DNA of 58,933 bases from Verrucomicrobiota bacterium (GCA_016195385.1 JACPZS010000204.1:1-58933); one strand, 5' to 3'; counted from the stretch's first letter, positions 36,203 to 45,329 are shown. Made by a program: numbers and translations. The notes: a model not told the origin generated them from the sequence alone.

Positions 36203-36320
36203 AACTTCAGCAGCGGCGGACTCGAAACGACCGAGCGATGCCAACGCCAGCGAACTGGCCGCGTGGACGGCGATTGGGAATGTGCTGCTGAATTTGGACG
36301 AGACGATTACCAAAGGGTGA
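36203..36320 (+). pseudogene. duplicated 3' tail of a PSD1 gene
   Basis: This region aligns to the last ~115 nt of the PSD1 gene at 31580 (compare 34676-34792). In the right frame it gives SELAAWTAIGNVLLNLDETITKG and a stop, as against SELAAWTAVGSVLLNLDETITKG in the intact gene. I count about 13 mismatches in the last 84 nt, plus a one-base insertion upstream that breaks the frame. It marks the far boundary of the islet inserted after the PSD1 gene. Confidence 0.8.
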
Positions 36321-36330
36321 TTGCAAATCA

Positions 36331-36900
36331 GTGAAAACCTCAATTACACCAACCATTGAACGCAGACTTGGGTTTAGTTTTGCAATCGACACGAACCAGA
36401 TCAATGCGAGGCATCGATTGCCGAACATGACACAATTGGAGAAGTGGCGTAGGGATGGCGTAATCCTTTTGGTTATCTCGGAGCCGGCGTTCGATGAGAT
36501 TGCGAAGGGGAATGACCAGAAGCGACGAAGCAAGGCAAGCGATTACCTCCGCGCCAAACATCGCATTCGATCTCAAGAGGATTTGAACGAGTTGAGGACT
36601 ATCGAAAGGATTTTGTTCCCACGCGGCGCAAACACTCAGAGTGAAAAAACTGATGCTGAAATTGTGCTTAATGCGAAGAAAAATTTCGATTATCTGATAA
36701 CGCGAGACGGCAATTCAAAGAGTCAACCGCGCGGAATACTTGGGAGCCGAGCCGACCTTCGAAAGCTTGGAGTAACTGTGATGACGGATAAAGAGGCCGT
36801 TGATTTTATTCGAAAACATATTGAGCTTCGAGACAACAATGCACGGCTTGATTTCGCTATTCTCCAACTGCCGCCACCAGATTGGATTGGGAAGGACTAG
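36331..36900 (+). CDS. PIN-like nuclease domain protein
   Basis: A 189-residue protein from a GTG start. It reads as PIN-like: early Asp in FAIDTNQINAR (about residue 20), Glu in VISEPAFDEI, and the later pair in TDAEIVLNAKKNFDYLITRDGNSK. The final stretch is polar. Base composition is clearly more A/T-rich than the flanking PSD1 and DUF1501 genes, which points to recent transfer. No antitoxin-sized partner is adjacent. It is either a solitary PIN nuclease or part of the scrambled TA islet. Only 10 nt separate it from the PSD1 remnant. Confidence 0.65.
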   Translation: MKTSITPTIERRLGFSFAIDTNQINARHRLPNMTQLEKWRRDGVILLVISEPAFDEIAKGNDQKRRSKASDYLRAKHRIRSQEDLNELRTIERILFPRGANTQSEKTDAEIVLNAKKNFDYLITRDGNSKSQPRGILGSRADLRKLGVTVMTDKEAVDFIRKHIELRDNNARLDFAILQLPPPDWIGKD

Positions 36901-36964
36901 TGGAATATATCTCGATAAAATCCTGAAGAAACTCAACCAGCCTTAACTCAAATTGGTTAAAGTC

Positions 36965-38413
36965 ATGTTCACCGATCCCGAATTTTTAAAGTTTCAAACA
37001 CGGCGCGCTTTTCTCACGCGCAGCACGACGGGGCTTGGCGCGCTGGCGCTGACGTCGTTGCTGAATGACAAGCTGTTTGCGTCGGACGCCGACGCGTCGT
37101 TGAAAACTTTTGGCGCGCTGAATCCACTGCATTTTGCGCCCAAGGCCAAGCGCGTCATTTATCTTTTCATGTCCGGCGCGCCGTCGCACATCGATCTCTA
37201 CGATGCCAAACCGAAGCTCAAGGAATTGACCGGAACCGAATTGCCCAAGTCCGTGCGCGGCGATCAGCGCATCACCGGCATGACGAGCGGGCAGAAGCAA
37301 TTGCTCGTCGCCGGCTCGCCGTTTGAGTTCAAAAAGCACGGCCAGGGCGGCATGGAACTTTCCGAAATTTTGCCAAACATCGGCAAAGTCGCCGACGACA
37401 TCGCGCTGATCCGCTCGATGCACACGGACCCGATCAACCACGATCCAGCGGTGACGTTTTTCGCGACGGGCAACCAGCAACCCGGCCGGCCCACGATGGG
37501 CGCGTGGCTCTCCTACGGACTGGGCAGCGTGAACAAAAATCTTCCCGCGTACGTCGTGCTCGTCTCCGGCGGCGGCGGGCAACCGCTGCTCTCGCGCTAC
37601 TGGGGCAATGGCTTTCTGCCGAGCACGCACCAAGGCGTCCAGTTTCGCGGCCAGGGCGATCCGGTGTTGTTCGTCTCGAATCCCAAGGGCATCGACACGC
37701 GCGTGCGCCGCCAACTGCTGGACGGCGTGCAGGAATTGAATCGCATCCAGCTAGGCGCGATGGGCGATCCCGAAATCGCCGCGCGCATCGAAGCCTACGA
37801 GATGGCGTTCCGGATGCAGACGAGCGTGCCGGACCTGATGGACATTTCCAAGGAACCGAAGGAAATGCTCGAACTCTACGGCGCGGAACCGGGCAAGGCC
37901 TCGTTTGCGAACAACTGCCTGCTCGCGCGGCGGCTGGCCGAACGCGACGTACGCTTCGTGCAACTCGTGCATCGCGACTGGGATCATCACGGTGATTTGC
38001 CGAATCAAATCCGCAATCAGGCAAAGCAAACGGATCAAGCCTCGGGTGCGCTCATCGAGGATTTGAAACGGCGCGGACTGCTCAAAGACACGCTGGTGAT
38101 TTGGGGCGGCGAATTCGGTCGCACGACCTACAGCCAGGGCGAGATCACGAAAACGAGTTTCGGACGCGACCATCATCCACGCTGTTTCAGCATCTGGATG
38201 GCGGGCGGCGGCATCAAAGGCGGCCTCACGCTCGGCAAGACGGACGACTTTGGCTACAACATCGCCGAGGATCCAGTTCACGTTCACGACTTCCACGCAA
38301 CGATGCTCCATTGCCTCGGCATCGATCACAAAAAGCTGACTTACAAATTTCAAGGACGCGATTTCCGCCTAACTGATGTGAGCGGCGAAGTGGTGAAAGC
38401 GTTGTTAGGGTAA
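36965..38413 (+). CDS. DUF1501 domain-containing protein, Tat-exported
   Basis: A 482-residue protein. ATG 36965 is preferred over a TTG four codons upstream. A twin-arginine leader (TRRAFLTRSTTGLGALALTSLL, residues 12-33) is followed by DUF1501: VIYLFMSGAPSHIDLYDAKP, LIRSMHTDPINHDPA, CLLARRLAERDVRFVQLVH, WDHHGDL, GGEFGRTTYS and GRDHHPRCFS. It is a paralogue of the protein at 2758 and the presumed partner of the PSD1 protein at 31580, from which it is separated by about 2.2 kb of TA genes and gene fragments. The leader predicts folded export through Tat. Confidence 0.93.
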   Translation: MFTDPEFLKFQTRRAFLTRSTTGLGALALTSLLNDKLFASDADASLKTFGALNPLHFAPKAKRVIYLFMSGAPSHIDLYDAKPKLKELTGTELPKSVRGDQRITGMTSGQKQLLVAGSPFEFKKHGQGGMELSEILPNIGKVADDIALIRSMHTDPINHDPAVTFFATGNQQPGRPTMGAWLSYGLGSVNKNLPAYVVLVSGGGGQPLLSRYWGNGFLPSTHQGVQFRGQGDPVLFVSNPKGIDTRVRRQLLDGVQELNRIQLGAMGDPEIAARIEAYEMAFRMQTSVPDLMDISKEPKEMLELYGAEPGKASFANNCLLARRLAERDVRFVQLVHRDWDHHGDLPNQIRNQAKQTDQASGALIEDLKRRGLLKDTLVIWGGEFGRTTYSQGEITKTSFGRDHHPRCFSIWMAGGGIKGGLTLGKTDDFGYNIAEDPVHVHDFHATMLHCLGIDHKKLTYKFQGRDFRLTDVSGEVVKALLG

Positions 38414-38652
38414 GGTAGATTTCAGAGAAACCTCCGCGCGCTGGTTCCGTTACAAATTGGTTTGATTTGCCCTGGTTCGACCGCGCCGCCTATGGGGTTC
38501 AGATTTAGAATTGGCCTCAAAACTCCGATCGAACCTCGGGGCGCGCTTCACAATTTTTCTTCAAGAACCCTTTCACTCTGCCGATACAGCCGTTGGCCAC
38601 GGGACAAACGGCGGGGCGCGTGATTTTCCGTCACGCTGGCCGCTGCGAAAAT

Positions 38653-39339
38653 ATGGACAAGATTCTTGAAGAGTATTTGAAGTTTGCAACCCAAGTGCAA
38701 CTGGGTTGGTTCGACTTCGTTGTCAGCGGCTTTCTCGTCGTCGGCGTGCTGCATGGGCGGCGAAAAGGCATGACGGGAGAACTGTTCGACGTTTTTCAAT
38801 GGCTGTTGATTGTCGTGGGCGGCGCGTACGCGTACCAGCCGTTCGGCGCCGTCATCCGCGAATACACCCAGATGGAGCCGATGGCGTGCTCGCTCACGGC
38901 TTATTTTGTGACGGCGTTCTTGATCAAGATTGCGATAACGGCAGTGAAGCACCGCATCGGCGAACAGTTGATCAAGAGTGACGTGTTTGGCCGGATGGAA
39001 TTTTACCTGGGCATGATGGGCGGGGCGCTGCGTTACGCGTGCATGTTGCTCATGTTCATGGCGGTGCTCAACGCGAAGTACATCACGCCGGCGGAACTGG
39101 CGCGCGTCGCGAAGATGCAAAAGGATAATTTCGGCGACATCTCTTTTCCGACGCTCGGCTCCGTGCAGCAGGATATTTTCAAAAAATCCCTGGTCGGTCA
39201 GTTGACGAAAAAGCATCTGGGCCACCAACTCATCATCGTGGGTGACGGCGAACCCAAACGCGAAAACAACCGCGAAGGTCTCGGCCAGCGCCGGACGAAG
39301 GAATTGGAAGATGTCATTGACGGCGGACGCAAAAACTAG
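38653..39339 (+). CDS. CvpA family membrane protein
   Basis: A 228-residue protein with about four membrane segments: FDFVVSGFLVVGVLHGRRKG, FQWLLIVVGGAYAY, CSLTAYFVTAFLIKIAI and the last at AFYLGMMGGALRYACMLLMF-like residues. The GRRKGMTGE motif after the first helix is typical of CvpA (colicin V production) proteins. The C-terminal tail is soluble and charged. ATG 38653 gives the family's normal N-terminus. Its function in the family is linked to envelope or biofilm traits but is not known precisely. dnaG follows after 25 nt. The 238 nt before it hold no gene I can see. Confidence 0.8.
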   Translation: MDKILEEYLKFATQVQLGWFDFVVSGFLVVGVLHGRRKGMTGELFDVFQWLLIVVGGAYAYQPFGAVIREYTQMEPMACSLTAYFVTAFLIKIAITAVKHRIGEQLIKSDVFGRMEFYLGMMGGALRYACMLLMFMAVLNAKYITPAELARVAKMQKDNFGDISFPTLGSVQQDIFKKSLVGQLTKKHLGHQLIIVGDGEPKRENNREGLGQRRTKELEDVIDGGRKN

Positions 39340-39364
39340 ACGATGACCGCAGTGTCGTCGTCTC

Positions 39365-41170
39365 ATGGCCGGACTCGTTTCACCCGCAACGCTCGAACAA
39401 ATTCGCCACGCCAGTGACATCGTGGATGTCATCGGCGCCAGCCTTCCGCTCAAGCGCGCGGGCGCGAATTTCGTGGCGCTCTGCCCCTTCCACAAAGAAA
39501 AATCGCCGAGCTTCAACGTCAATCCGCACAAGCAGATTTTTCACTGCTTCGGCTGCCACAAAGGCGGCGACGTTTTTCGCTGGGTTCAGGAGTACGAGAA
39601 TCTCAGCTTTCCTGAAGCGATTCGCCGGCTCGCCGAGCGCGCGGGCATCGTCCTAGAATTCGATCAAAATCCCGCGCAAGACCAGACACGCCACCTCAAG
39701 GAAACACTCCTCCAAATGCACGAGCAGATCACGCAACGCTGGCAGACGGCACTGGCGAACGACGCGGCCGGTCAGCCCGCGCGTGATTATCTGGCGAAGC
39801 GCGGCGTGTCGGCGGAAGCAATAAAGTTGTTCCGGCTCGGCTTCGCGCCCGATGCGTGGGACGACACGGTGAATTGGGCGAAAAGCAAGGGCTATAATCT
39901 CGCGACGGTCGAACAAGGCGGATTAATCATTCGCAAAGAAGGAACCGATCGCTTCTACGATCGCTTTCGCGGGCGGTTGATGTTTCCGATCTGCGACGAG
40001 CAGGGCCGGGTGATCGGCTTCAGCGGGCGCGTGCTCGATCCGGAAGCGAAAGCCGCGAAATACGTCAACTCGCCGGAGACGCCCATCTTCACGAAGGGCA
40101 AAGTGATGTTCGGCCTCGACAAGTCCAAGCGCGCGTTGCTCGACGCGAACAGCGTCGTCGTGTGCGAAGGCCAGCTTGATCTGATCGCGTGTTACATGGC
40201 GGGCGTCCACAACATCGTCGCGCCGCAGGGCACCGCCTTCACGGCCGAGCACGCGCGCATCCTGAAACGGTACGTCGAGGAAATTGTCCTTTGCTTCGAT
40301 TCGGATGCCGCCGGCCAGAATGCCGCCGTGCGCGTGCTGGACGATCTGCTGGCGTCGGGTCTGGCGATTCGCGTGGCCACCGTGCCCGCGCCGCACGATC
40401 CCGACAGTTTCATCAAGGAGTTTGGCGGCGATGCGTTCAAACAACTGCTCGCGCGCGCGGAAGGTTTTTTCGATTTCTATCTCAAGCACCTTTGCGCGAC
40501 GAACGACGCTGCAAGTGACAAAGGCCGGCTCGCGATTCTCGGTGCGATGGCTGAAGCCGTAAACAAGACCGGTAACCAAGTGCTCATGGACACGTACGCG
40601 CAACAGACGGCGCTGCGCCTCGCGGTGTCGTCGGATGCCGTGCGCGCTGAATTTAAAAAGGCGGGACGAAAAAAAATGAACACGCCCGTTGCGCCAGAAA
40701 GGCAAGCTGAAGTGGAAGAGACCACGGCTCCGGCGCGTCCATCGGTCCAGGAATTCTGGCTGATGAAGCTGGCGCTCGCGGACGACGAAGATATCGATTG
40801 GCTGGCGGCGCATCTCGATTTGAACTGGCTGCGCCATCCGGGAGTGCGAAAAATTCTCGCGCATCGGCTCGAGTCGCACGCAAGCGGCCAATGGCACGGC
40901 GTCGCGGCGATGTTGAGTCAATTCGAGGATGAAACGACCCGAAGTTTGATTTCAGAAGCGTTGACGGAGCGGCGCGCGATTCCTAACCGCCGCCAGCAGC
41001 TTGAGGATCTCCTGCTGCGCGTGCGCAACCAATTTATCGAACAGCGGCTGATCCATTTGACGCAACAGGCCAGTACGCCAGGTCTGGCCGAGGTCGAACG
41101 AACGCGCCTGCTCCACGAACAAGCCGGCTTGCGACAACTCAAGCGCACGCCGTTGACTCCAATGGAGTGA
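39365..41170 (+). CDS. dnaG: DNA primase
   Basis: A 601-residue primase that makes RNA primers for chromosome replication. The zinc-binding domain has Cys40, His43, Cys61 and Cys64 (CPFHKEKSPSF and CFGCHKGGD). The catalytic core has the FRGRLMFPICDEQGRVIGFSGRVL and SKRALLDANSVVVCEGQLD regions, and the TOPRIM acids lie at EGQLDLIA and LCFDSDAAGQ. The C-terminal helical region would bind the DnaB helicase. Length is normal. It is close to cvpA and may be co-transcribed. Confidence 0.95.
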   Translation: MAGLVSPATLEQIRHASDIVDVIGASLPLKRAGANFVALCPFHKEKSPSFNVNPHKQIFHCFGCHKGGDVFRWVQEYENLSFPEAIRRLAERAGIVLEFDQNPAQDQTRHLKETLLQMHEQITQRWQTALANDAAGQPARDYLAKRGVSAEAIKLFRLGFAPDAWDDTVNWAKSKGYNLATVEQGGLIIRKEGTDRFYDRFRGRLMFPICDEQGRVIGFSGRVLDPEAKAAKYVNSPETPIFTKGKVMFGLDKSKRALLDANSVVVCEGQLDLIACYMAGVHNIVAPQGTAFTAEHARILKRYVEEIVLCFDSDAAGQNAAVRVLDDLLASGLAIRVATVPAPHDPDSFIKEFGGDAFKQLLARAEGFFDFYLKHLCATNDAASDKGRLAILGAMAEAVNKTGNQVLMDTYAQQTALRLAVSSDAVRAEFKKAGRKKMNTPVAPERQAEVEETTAPARPSVQEFWLMKLALADDEDIDWLAAHLDLNWLRHPGVRKILAHRLESHASGQWHGVAAMLSQFEDETTRSLISEALTERRAIPNRRQQLEDLLLRVRNQFIEQRLIHLTQQASTPGLAEVERTRLLHEQAGLRQLKRTPLTPME

Positions 41171-41197
41171 CGAGCCAGATCGCGGCGACGCGTGGGA

Positions 41198-42028
41198 TTA
41201 CCTCGGCGTTTTCGTTTCCGGGCTGGTTGGAATTCGTGGCGCGGCGGTTCGTTTTCCGGAACCACCAGCGAAAGGATTTTTGCCCGTGCCAATTTGCTCG
41301 GACAATTTCGGCAGCCACATCGGCGAGGCGAGGAGATAAATCCAGCCCAACACGAGGTGCAACGGTAACGCCAGCAGCAAGCCGAAGAGTGACAGTCGTT
41401 GCAGTCCGTAAAGGGCGATGGCGGCCGTCATGACGACTGCGCCGGGCAGCAACGCCGCGGCGGCCAGTTTCCACGCGCCACAAATCGTCACCGCGCGGTC
41501 GAGGTAAAACGCGATGAGGCGCACCGCGAAGGCACCGGGAATTGTCAGCACAATCCAGCTCGCCATGACCCCGAGTGTGACGCCCGCGCCAATGCCGAGC
41601 AGCACGAAGGGCTTTCGCGCGCCCCACCACGGCTCCACGCTGGCGCGACTGAGCGCGAGGGGTTCATTCTCGGGATAGGGGAGTTTGAGGGAGCCAAGGA
41701 AGGAATAAATTTTCACGGACTGCGCGCCAAGTTCGATTCCGAAATCAGCGAGGTGCGTGAACGAACCCGTTTGATCCACGTCCACATCGACGGTGACGAA
41801 CGGACTTTCCGCGAGTCGCGCAGGCGAATTCGCCGGCCAGTCTAACCGGCCGTTGCGAAGTTCGCCGCCGGCGGGCAGTTGTTGGATCACCGTTTCCCAG
41901 GCAGGCAGCCACGAGTGCCGAATCGTCTGGACGACGACCAACCCCGCGGCAACCGCCACAGTGGCTTGCGCCAGGCCGAGCCGTCGCACGCCGGCGGTCG
42001 CGAATGAGGCGATAAAACCAAAAGTCAT
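41198..42028 (-). CDS. hypothetical membrane protein
   Basis: A 276-residue protein with about five hydrophobic segments: near residue 22 (ATVAVAAGLVVVQTI), 141-160, 163-180, 188-208 and 212-235. Between the first and second is a soluble beta-rich region of about 95 residues. The C-terminal 40 residues are Pro/Lys/Thr-rich and soluble. It resembles the DUF1189-type architecture, but I would not assign it. It is convergent with dnaG (27 nt apart). The exact start is uncertain, with ATG 42028 the first that leads directly into the hydrophobic helix. Confidence 0.65.
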   Translation of the reverse strand: MTFGFIASFATAGVRRLGLAQATVAVAAGLVVVQTIRHSWLPAWETVIQQLPAGGELRNGRLDWPANSPARLAESPFVTVDVDVDQTGSFTHLADFGIELGAQSVKIYSFLGSLKLPYPENEPLALSRASVEPWWGARKPFVLLGIGAGVTLGVMASWIVLTIPGAFAVRLIAFYLDRAVTICGAWKLAAAALLPGAVVMTAAIALYGLQRLSLFGLLLALPLHLVLGWIYLLASPMWLPKLSEQIGTGKNPFAGGSGKRTAAPRIPTSPETKTPR

Positions 42029-42163
42029 CGTGCGGAAAAAAGTAGCTCAATTGCCTCGGCAGGACGAGCAATTCTTCCAGCGTGAGCAGCCGATGAACGC
42101 GCAAATCGCGCAGCACGACCTCGAGATCACACCTTCGGCAAACTGGACCGATCGGAAAGCTTG

Positions 42164-42598
42164 CTACTGCGTCTCGGTCGGGGGTTGAGCGGCTTGGGCG
42201 GGCGGCGGCACGACGACGAGCGGCACCGGATAGCGGAGCTTCATCACTTCGTCCACGAGCACTTCGACGTAGTAAACTCCACCAGTCGTAAATTCGATTT
42301 GACCAAACACTGTCACGTTCGTGGCGTTCTGGTTCGCGTCGTTCAGACCGAACTTCACCTGGCTTTGCCGCAGCACTTTCGATTGATCGGGCGCGACCAG
42401 CCGCACGCTTTCCGTGAACGCGCCGACGCCCGCCGTCCAGCGGTTGAAGACGCAGAGTTTGAACGCCGTCACCGGCACTTGCGGCACGCGGATGACGCCG
42501 ATGACGCCGACGAGGATGAAATTGCCGTTCATCTCCTGGCGCACTTCTTCGCAGATCAGCGAGGTCTGAAGATCCGGTAAAATTCGAGTTGCTTGCAT
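42164..42598 (-). CDS. hypothetical protein, DUF6941-like
   Basis: A 144-residue protein beginning MQATRILPDLQTSLICEEVRQEMNGNFILVGVIG. The 'EEVRxExNGxxILxGV' opening matches small bacterial proteins annotated DUF6941, as far as I recall. ATG ending at 42598 is preferred to an upstream ATG because it fits that N-terminus. The rest is beta-rich, with Val-Tyr-Val repeats and a Pro/Ala tail. Function unknown. The 135 nt between its stop and the membrane protein start (42028) hold nothing I can identify. Confidence 0.65.
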   Translation of the reverse strand: MQATRILPDLQTSLICEEVRQEMNGNFILVGVIGVIRVPQVPVTAFKLCVFNRWTAGVGAFTESVRLVAPDQSKVLRQSQVKFGLNDANQNATNVTVFGQIEFTTGGVYYVEVLVDEVMKLRYPVPLVVVPPPAQAAQPPTETQ

Positions 42599-42735
42599 AA
42601 AATTGGATTCAAAATTCAAAAAGCACGCGGGAGCTTTCCAGCTAATCACCAGCTTGCCAATGATGAACTTCGTCTCGTAATCCGGTGCTTGCGACGCGCG
42701 CTTGCCGCTGCGCAATCCATCGCTACACTCTGCGC

Positions 42736-43737
42736 ATGTCGTGGAAAATTCTAATTACGGCGCGCACTTTGAACGAGGTCGGCAAAGGCGCGGTTGAGTT
42801 GCTGCAAAAGGCCGGCTGTGAATTGATTACGCCGCCCAAATTCGGCCCGTTGTCCGCCGAAGAACTTCTGGCCCGGTTGCCCGGCATGGATGCCGTGTTC
42901 GCGAGCATGGACAAGTTCACCGCCGCCGTGCTGGACTCGCCGGCAGCCTCCACGTTGAAACTTATTTCGCGCTGGGGCGTTGGCTACGACGCCATCGACA
43001 TCCCGGCCGCGACGCGCAATGGCATCGTTGTCGCATTTACGCCCGGCTTGCTCAACGAAGCCGTGGCGGACTATGCATTCGCCCTGCTACTCGCGCTCGC
43101 GCGGCGCGTGCATGAGGGCCATCTGCACATGCGTGGCGGCGAGTGGAAGCCAGCTTGGGGCCACGATGTCTGCGGCAAGACGCTCGGCTTGATCGGCTGC
43201 GGGCGCATCGGCCAGGCGATGGCGCGGCGTGGCAGCGGTTTCAATTTACGAATACTCGCCTACGATCCGTTTCCAAATGCAGAGGCCGAGAAACTCGGCG
43301 TGAAATTCGTCCCGCTCGACATGCTGCTGGCGGAAAGCGATTTCGTCAGCTTGCACGCTGCGTTGACGCCAGAGAATCGCGGACTGCTCGGCGAAGCGCA
43401 ACTGCGCCGGCTGAGGCCGACCGCCTATTTGATCAACACCGCGCGCGGCGCGCTGGTGGATGAGGCCGCGCTGGTTCGGGGCTTGCGCGAAGGCTGGTTC
43501 GCAGGCGCGGCGCTGGACGCGTTCGCGGTCGAACCACTGCCCAAGGACCATCCGCTTTACACCGCGCCGAACGTGCTCATCACGCCGCATCAGGCGTCGT
43601 TTGCGCGAGAGACCGGCGAGCGCGTGAGCGTCACGGCAGCGCAGGCAATCGTCGATTTGATGCAAGGCCGCCGTCCGCAGATGGTCGTTAATCCCGACGT
43701 CTTCGCGTCCGCCTCGTTACGCGCGAAGTTGCGGTGA
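42736..43737 (+). CDS. D-isomer-specific 2-hydroxyacid dehydrogenase (SerA-like)
   Basis: A 333-residue NAD-dependent dehydrogenase. The cofactor motif TLGLIGCGRIGQAMA is at about 150-164 and NTARGALVDEAAL at about 235 contains the catalytic Arg region. The catalytic His lies in ITPHQASF near residue 285. There is no C-terminal ACT domain, unlike full-length phosphoglycerate dehydrogenases. Likely substrates are 3-phosphoglycerate, glyoxylate/hydroxypyruvate or phosphonate-type acids. ATG 42736 gives the standard start WKILITARTLNE. The gene diverges from the DUF6941-like gene. Confidence 0.88.
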   Translation: MSWKILITARTLNEVGKGAVELLQKAGCELITPPKFGPLSAEELLARLPGMDAVFASMDKFTAAVLDSPAASTLKLISRWGVGYDAIDIPAATRNGIVVAFTPGLLNEAVADYAFALLLALARRVHEGHLHMRGGEWKPAWGHDVCGKTLGLIGCGRIGQAMARRGSGFNLRILAYDPFPNAEAEKLGVKFVPLDMLLAESDFVSLHAALTPENRGLLGEAQLRRLRPTAYLINTARGALVDEAALVRGLREGWFAGAALDAFAVEPLPKDHPLYTAPNVLITPHQASFARETGERVSVTAAQAIVDLMQGRRPQMVVNPDVFASASLRAKLR

Positions 43738-43755
43738 ACTCAAACTGCAAAATGA

Positions 43756-43883
43756 AACCACGGATGACACAGATGAACACGGATAGAACGTCCACTGGAG
43801 AGGAAAGCCGGATGGAAGATCTTTTTTCTGGCAGATCCAGTGCAATAAGTTCTCATCCGCGCCCATCCGTGCCATCCGTGGTT
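43756..43883. repeat. MITE-like inverted repeat (ACCACGGATG type)
   Basis: A left arm AACCACGGATG (43756-43766) followed by ACACAGATGAACACGGAT faces a right arm with ATCCGTGCC then CATCCGTGGTT (43873-43883). The arms are reverse complements at their ends. About 90 nt lie between. From memory, this CCACGGATG...CATCCGTGG motif is widespread between genes in Verrucomicrobiota and Lentisphaerota. It fills much of the 208 nt gap between the dehydrogenase and sulfatase genes. No coding sequence is seen. Confidence 0.65.
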
Positions 43884-43945
43884 CCACTTCGATCTCCATG
43901 TTGAATCGGTGGCTTATGGCTTTGTTCTGAACCAACCACGCTTGC

Positions 43946-45328
43946 ATGAAATTTTTCCATTCCCAAATTCTCTTCAACGTCTTCGTCGTAACTTGGGCCT
44001 CATTTGCACCCGCCGCTGAACCGATCAAACTTCAAATCACCGAAATGCTGCGCAAGCCCAACGTCGTGTTCATCCTCGCCGATGATTTGGGTTACGGCGA
44101 CCTCGGCTGCTATGGACAAAAGAAAATCAAGACGCCGAACCTCGATCGCCTAGCCGCCGAGGGCATCCGCTTTACGCAATGCTACGCAGGCAGCACCGTT
44201 TGCGCGCCATCGCGATGCTCACTGATGACCGGCCGGCACACCGGCCACGCGTGGATTCGTGGCAACGGCACGCAGGCGTTGCGCTCCAATGATGTGACCG
44301 TGGCGGAAGTGTTGCGCCAGGCGGGTTATCGCACCGGCGCATTTGGCAAATGGGGACTGGGCTTGGAGGACTCCGACGGCACGCCGAACAAAAAAGGATT
44401 CGAGGAATGGCTCGGCTATTTGGATCAAACGCTGGCGCACAATTATTATCCCACTCAGCTCTGGCGAAACGAGAATCGCCTGTTGTTCGAAAAAAATCTC
44501 AATGACAAGAAGGGCGAGTATTCCCACGAACTATTCGAGCGCGCGGCCACGAACTTCATCACGCTGAACACCAACCGTCCTTTCTTCCTTTACCTGCCGG
44601 TCACACTTCCGCACGCCAACAACGAGCTGGGAACAAACGGCATGGAAATTCCCAGCGACGCGCCCTACTCCAGTGAGCCGTGGCCGCAGCCGGAGAAAAA
44701 CAAAGCCGCGATGATCACGCGCCTTGATGAAACGGTCGGCCGTATTCTGGCCCACCTCCAGCGGCTGAAACTGGACGAGAACACGATTGTCTTTTTCACC
44801 AGTGACAACGGCCCGCACCGCGAAGGCGGGGTCGATGAAACATTTTTCCGGAGCGGCGGTGCGCTGCGCGGACTCAAACGCGATCTCTACGAAGGCGGAA
44901 TTCGCGTGCCGATGATTGTGCGCTGGCCCGGTCGAATCAAACCCGGCGGCGTCAGTGATCAAATCTGGGCGTTTTGGGATTTTCTGCCGACGGCGGCGGA
45001 ATTGGCCGGCGCATCCGCGCCAACGGACATTGACGGCCTGTCGATGCTGCCCGCAATTCTCGGCAAGAAGCAAAAAAGTCACGAATCCCTTTACTGGGAA
45101 TTTCACGAACAGGGTTTCAAACAGGCGGTGCGAGCTGGCGATTGGAAGGCAGTCCGACTCGCGCCCGATCAATCGCTCGAACTCTACAATTTGAAGACTG
45201 ACCGCGGCGAAACAAACAACCTCGCGGCCAAGCGGCCCGCCGTCGTCAGGAAGATGGATCAACTTTTGCGCGAGGCGCGCGTTGATTCCAAGGAGTGGCC
45301 GATCAAGCCGCCCCCGCCACGACCGTAA
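43946..45328 (+). CDS. sulfatase (arylsulfatase A family)
   Basis: A 460-residue type I sulfatase. The active-site motif CAPSR (residues 86-90), with Cys86 to be converted to formylglycine, is preceded by metal-binding FILADDLGYGDLG (Asp46 and Asp47). The remaining signature GRHTGHAWIRG and the KWGLG and FFTSDNGPHREGG blocks are also present. A signal sequence (MKFFHSQILFNVFVVTWASFAPA) implies export. No anaerobic or aerobic maturase is in the window. It removes sulfate from sulfated polysaccharides. Its stop is 1 nt from the convergent cysteine desulfurase homologue. Confidence 0.93.
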   Translation: MKFFHSQILFNVFVVTWASFAPAAEPIKLQITEMLRKPNVVFILADDLGYGDLGCYGQKKIKTPNLDRLAAEGIRFTQCYAGSTVCAPSRCSLMTGRHTGHAWIRGNGTQALRSNDVTVAEVLRQAGYRTGAFGKWGLGLEDSDGTPNKKGFEEWLGYLDQTLAHNYYPTQLWRNENRLLFEKNLNDKKGEYSHELFERAATNFITLNTNRPFFLYLPVTLPHANNELGTNGMEIPSDAPYSSEPWPQPEKNKAAMITRLDETVGRILAHLQRLKLDENTIVFFTSDNGPHREGGVDETFFRSGGALRGLKRDLYEGGIRVPMIVRWPGRIKPGGVSDQIWAFWDFLPTAAELAGASAPTDIDGLSMLPAILGKKQKSHESLYWEFHEQGFKQAVRAGDWKAVRLAPDQSLELYNLKTDRGETNNLAAKRPAVVRKMDQLLREARVDSKEWPIKPPPPRP

Positions 45329-45329
45329 A

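Noticed and set aside
35978..36334. A 118-residue protein across carB fragment B and the PSD1 remnant
   Set aside because: The frame is a chance join: its first part is a piece of CarB and its last part reads the PSD1 tail in the wrong frame.
34789..36964. Integrative element with its own integrase
   Set aside because: No integrase, transposase or relaxase is present. Only the duplicated PSD1 tail and the carB fragments hint at mobility.
38414..38652. Possible tRNA in the gap before cvpA (a GGTTCGA-like stretch near 38470)
   Set aside because: No acceptor stem, anticodon arm or D arm can be built around it.
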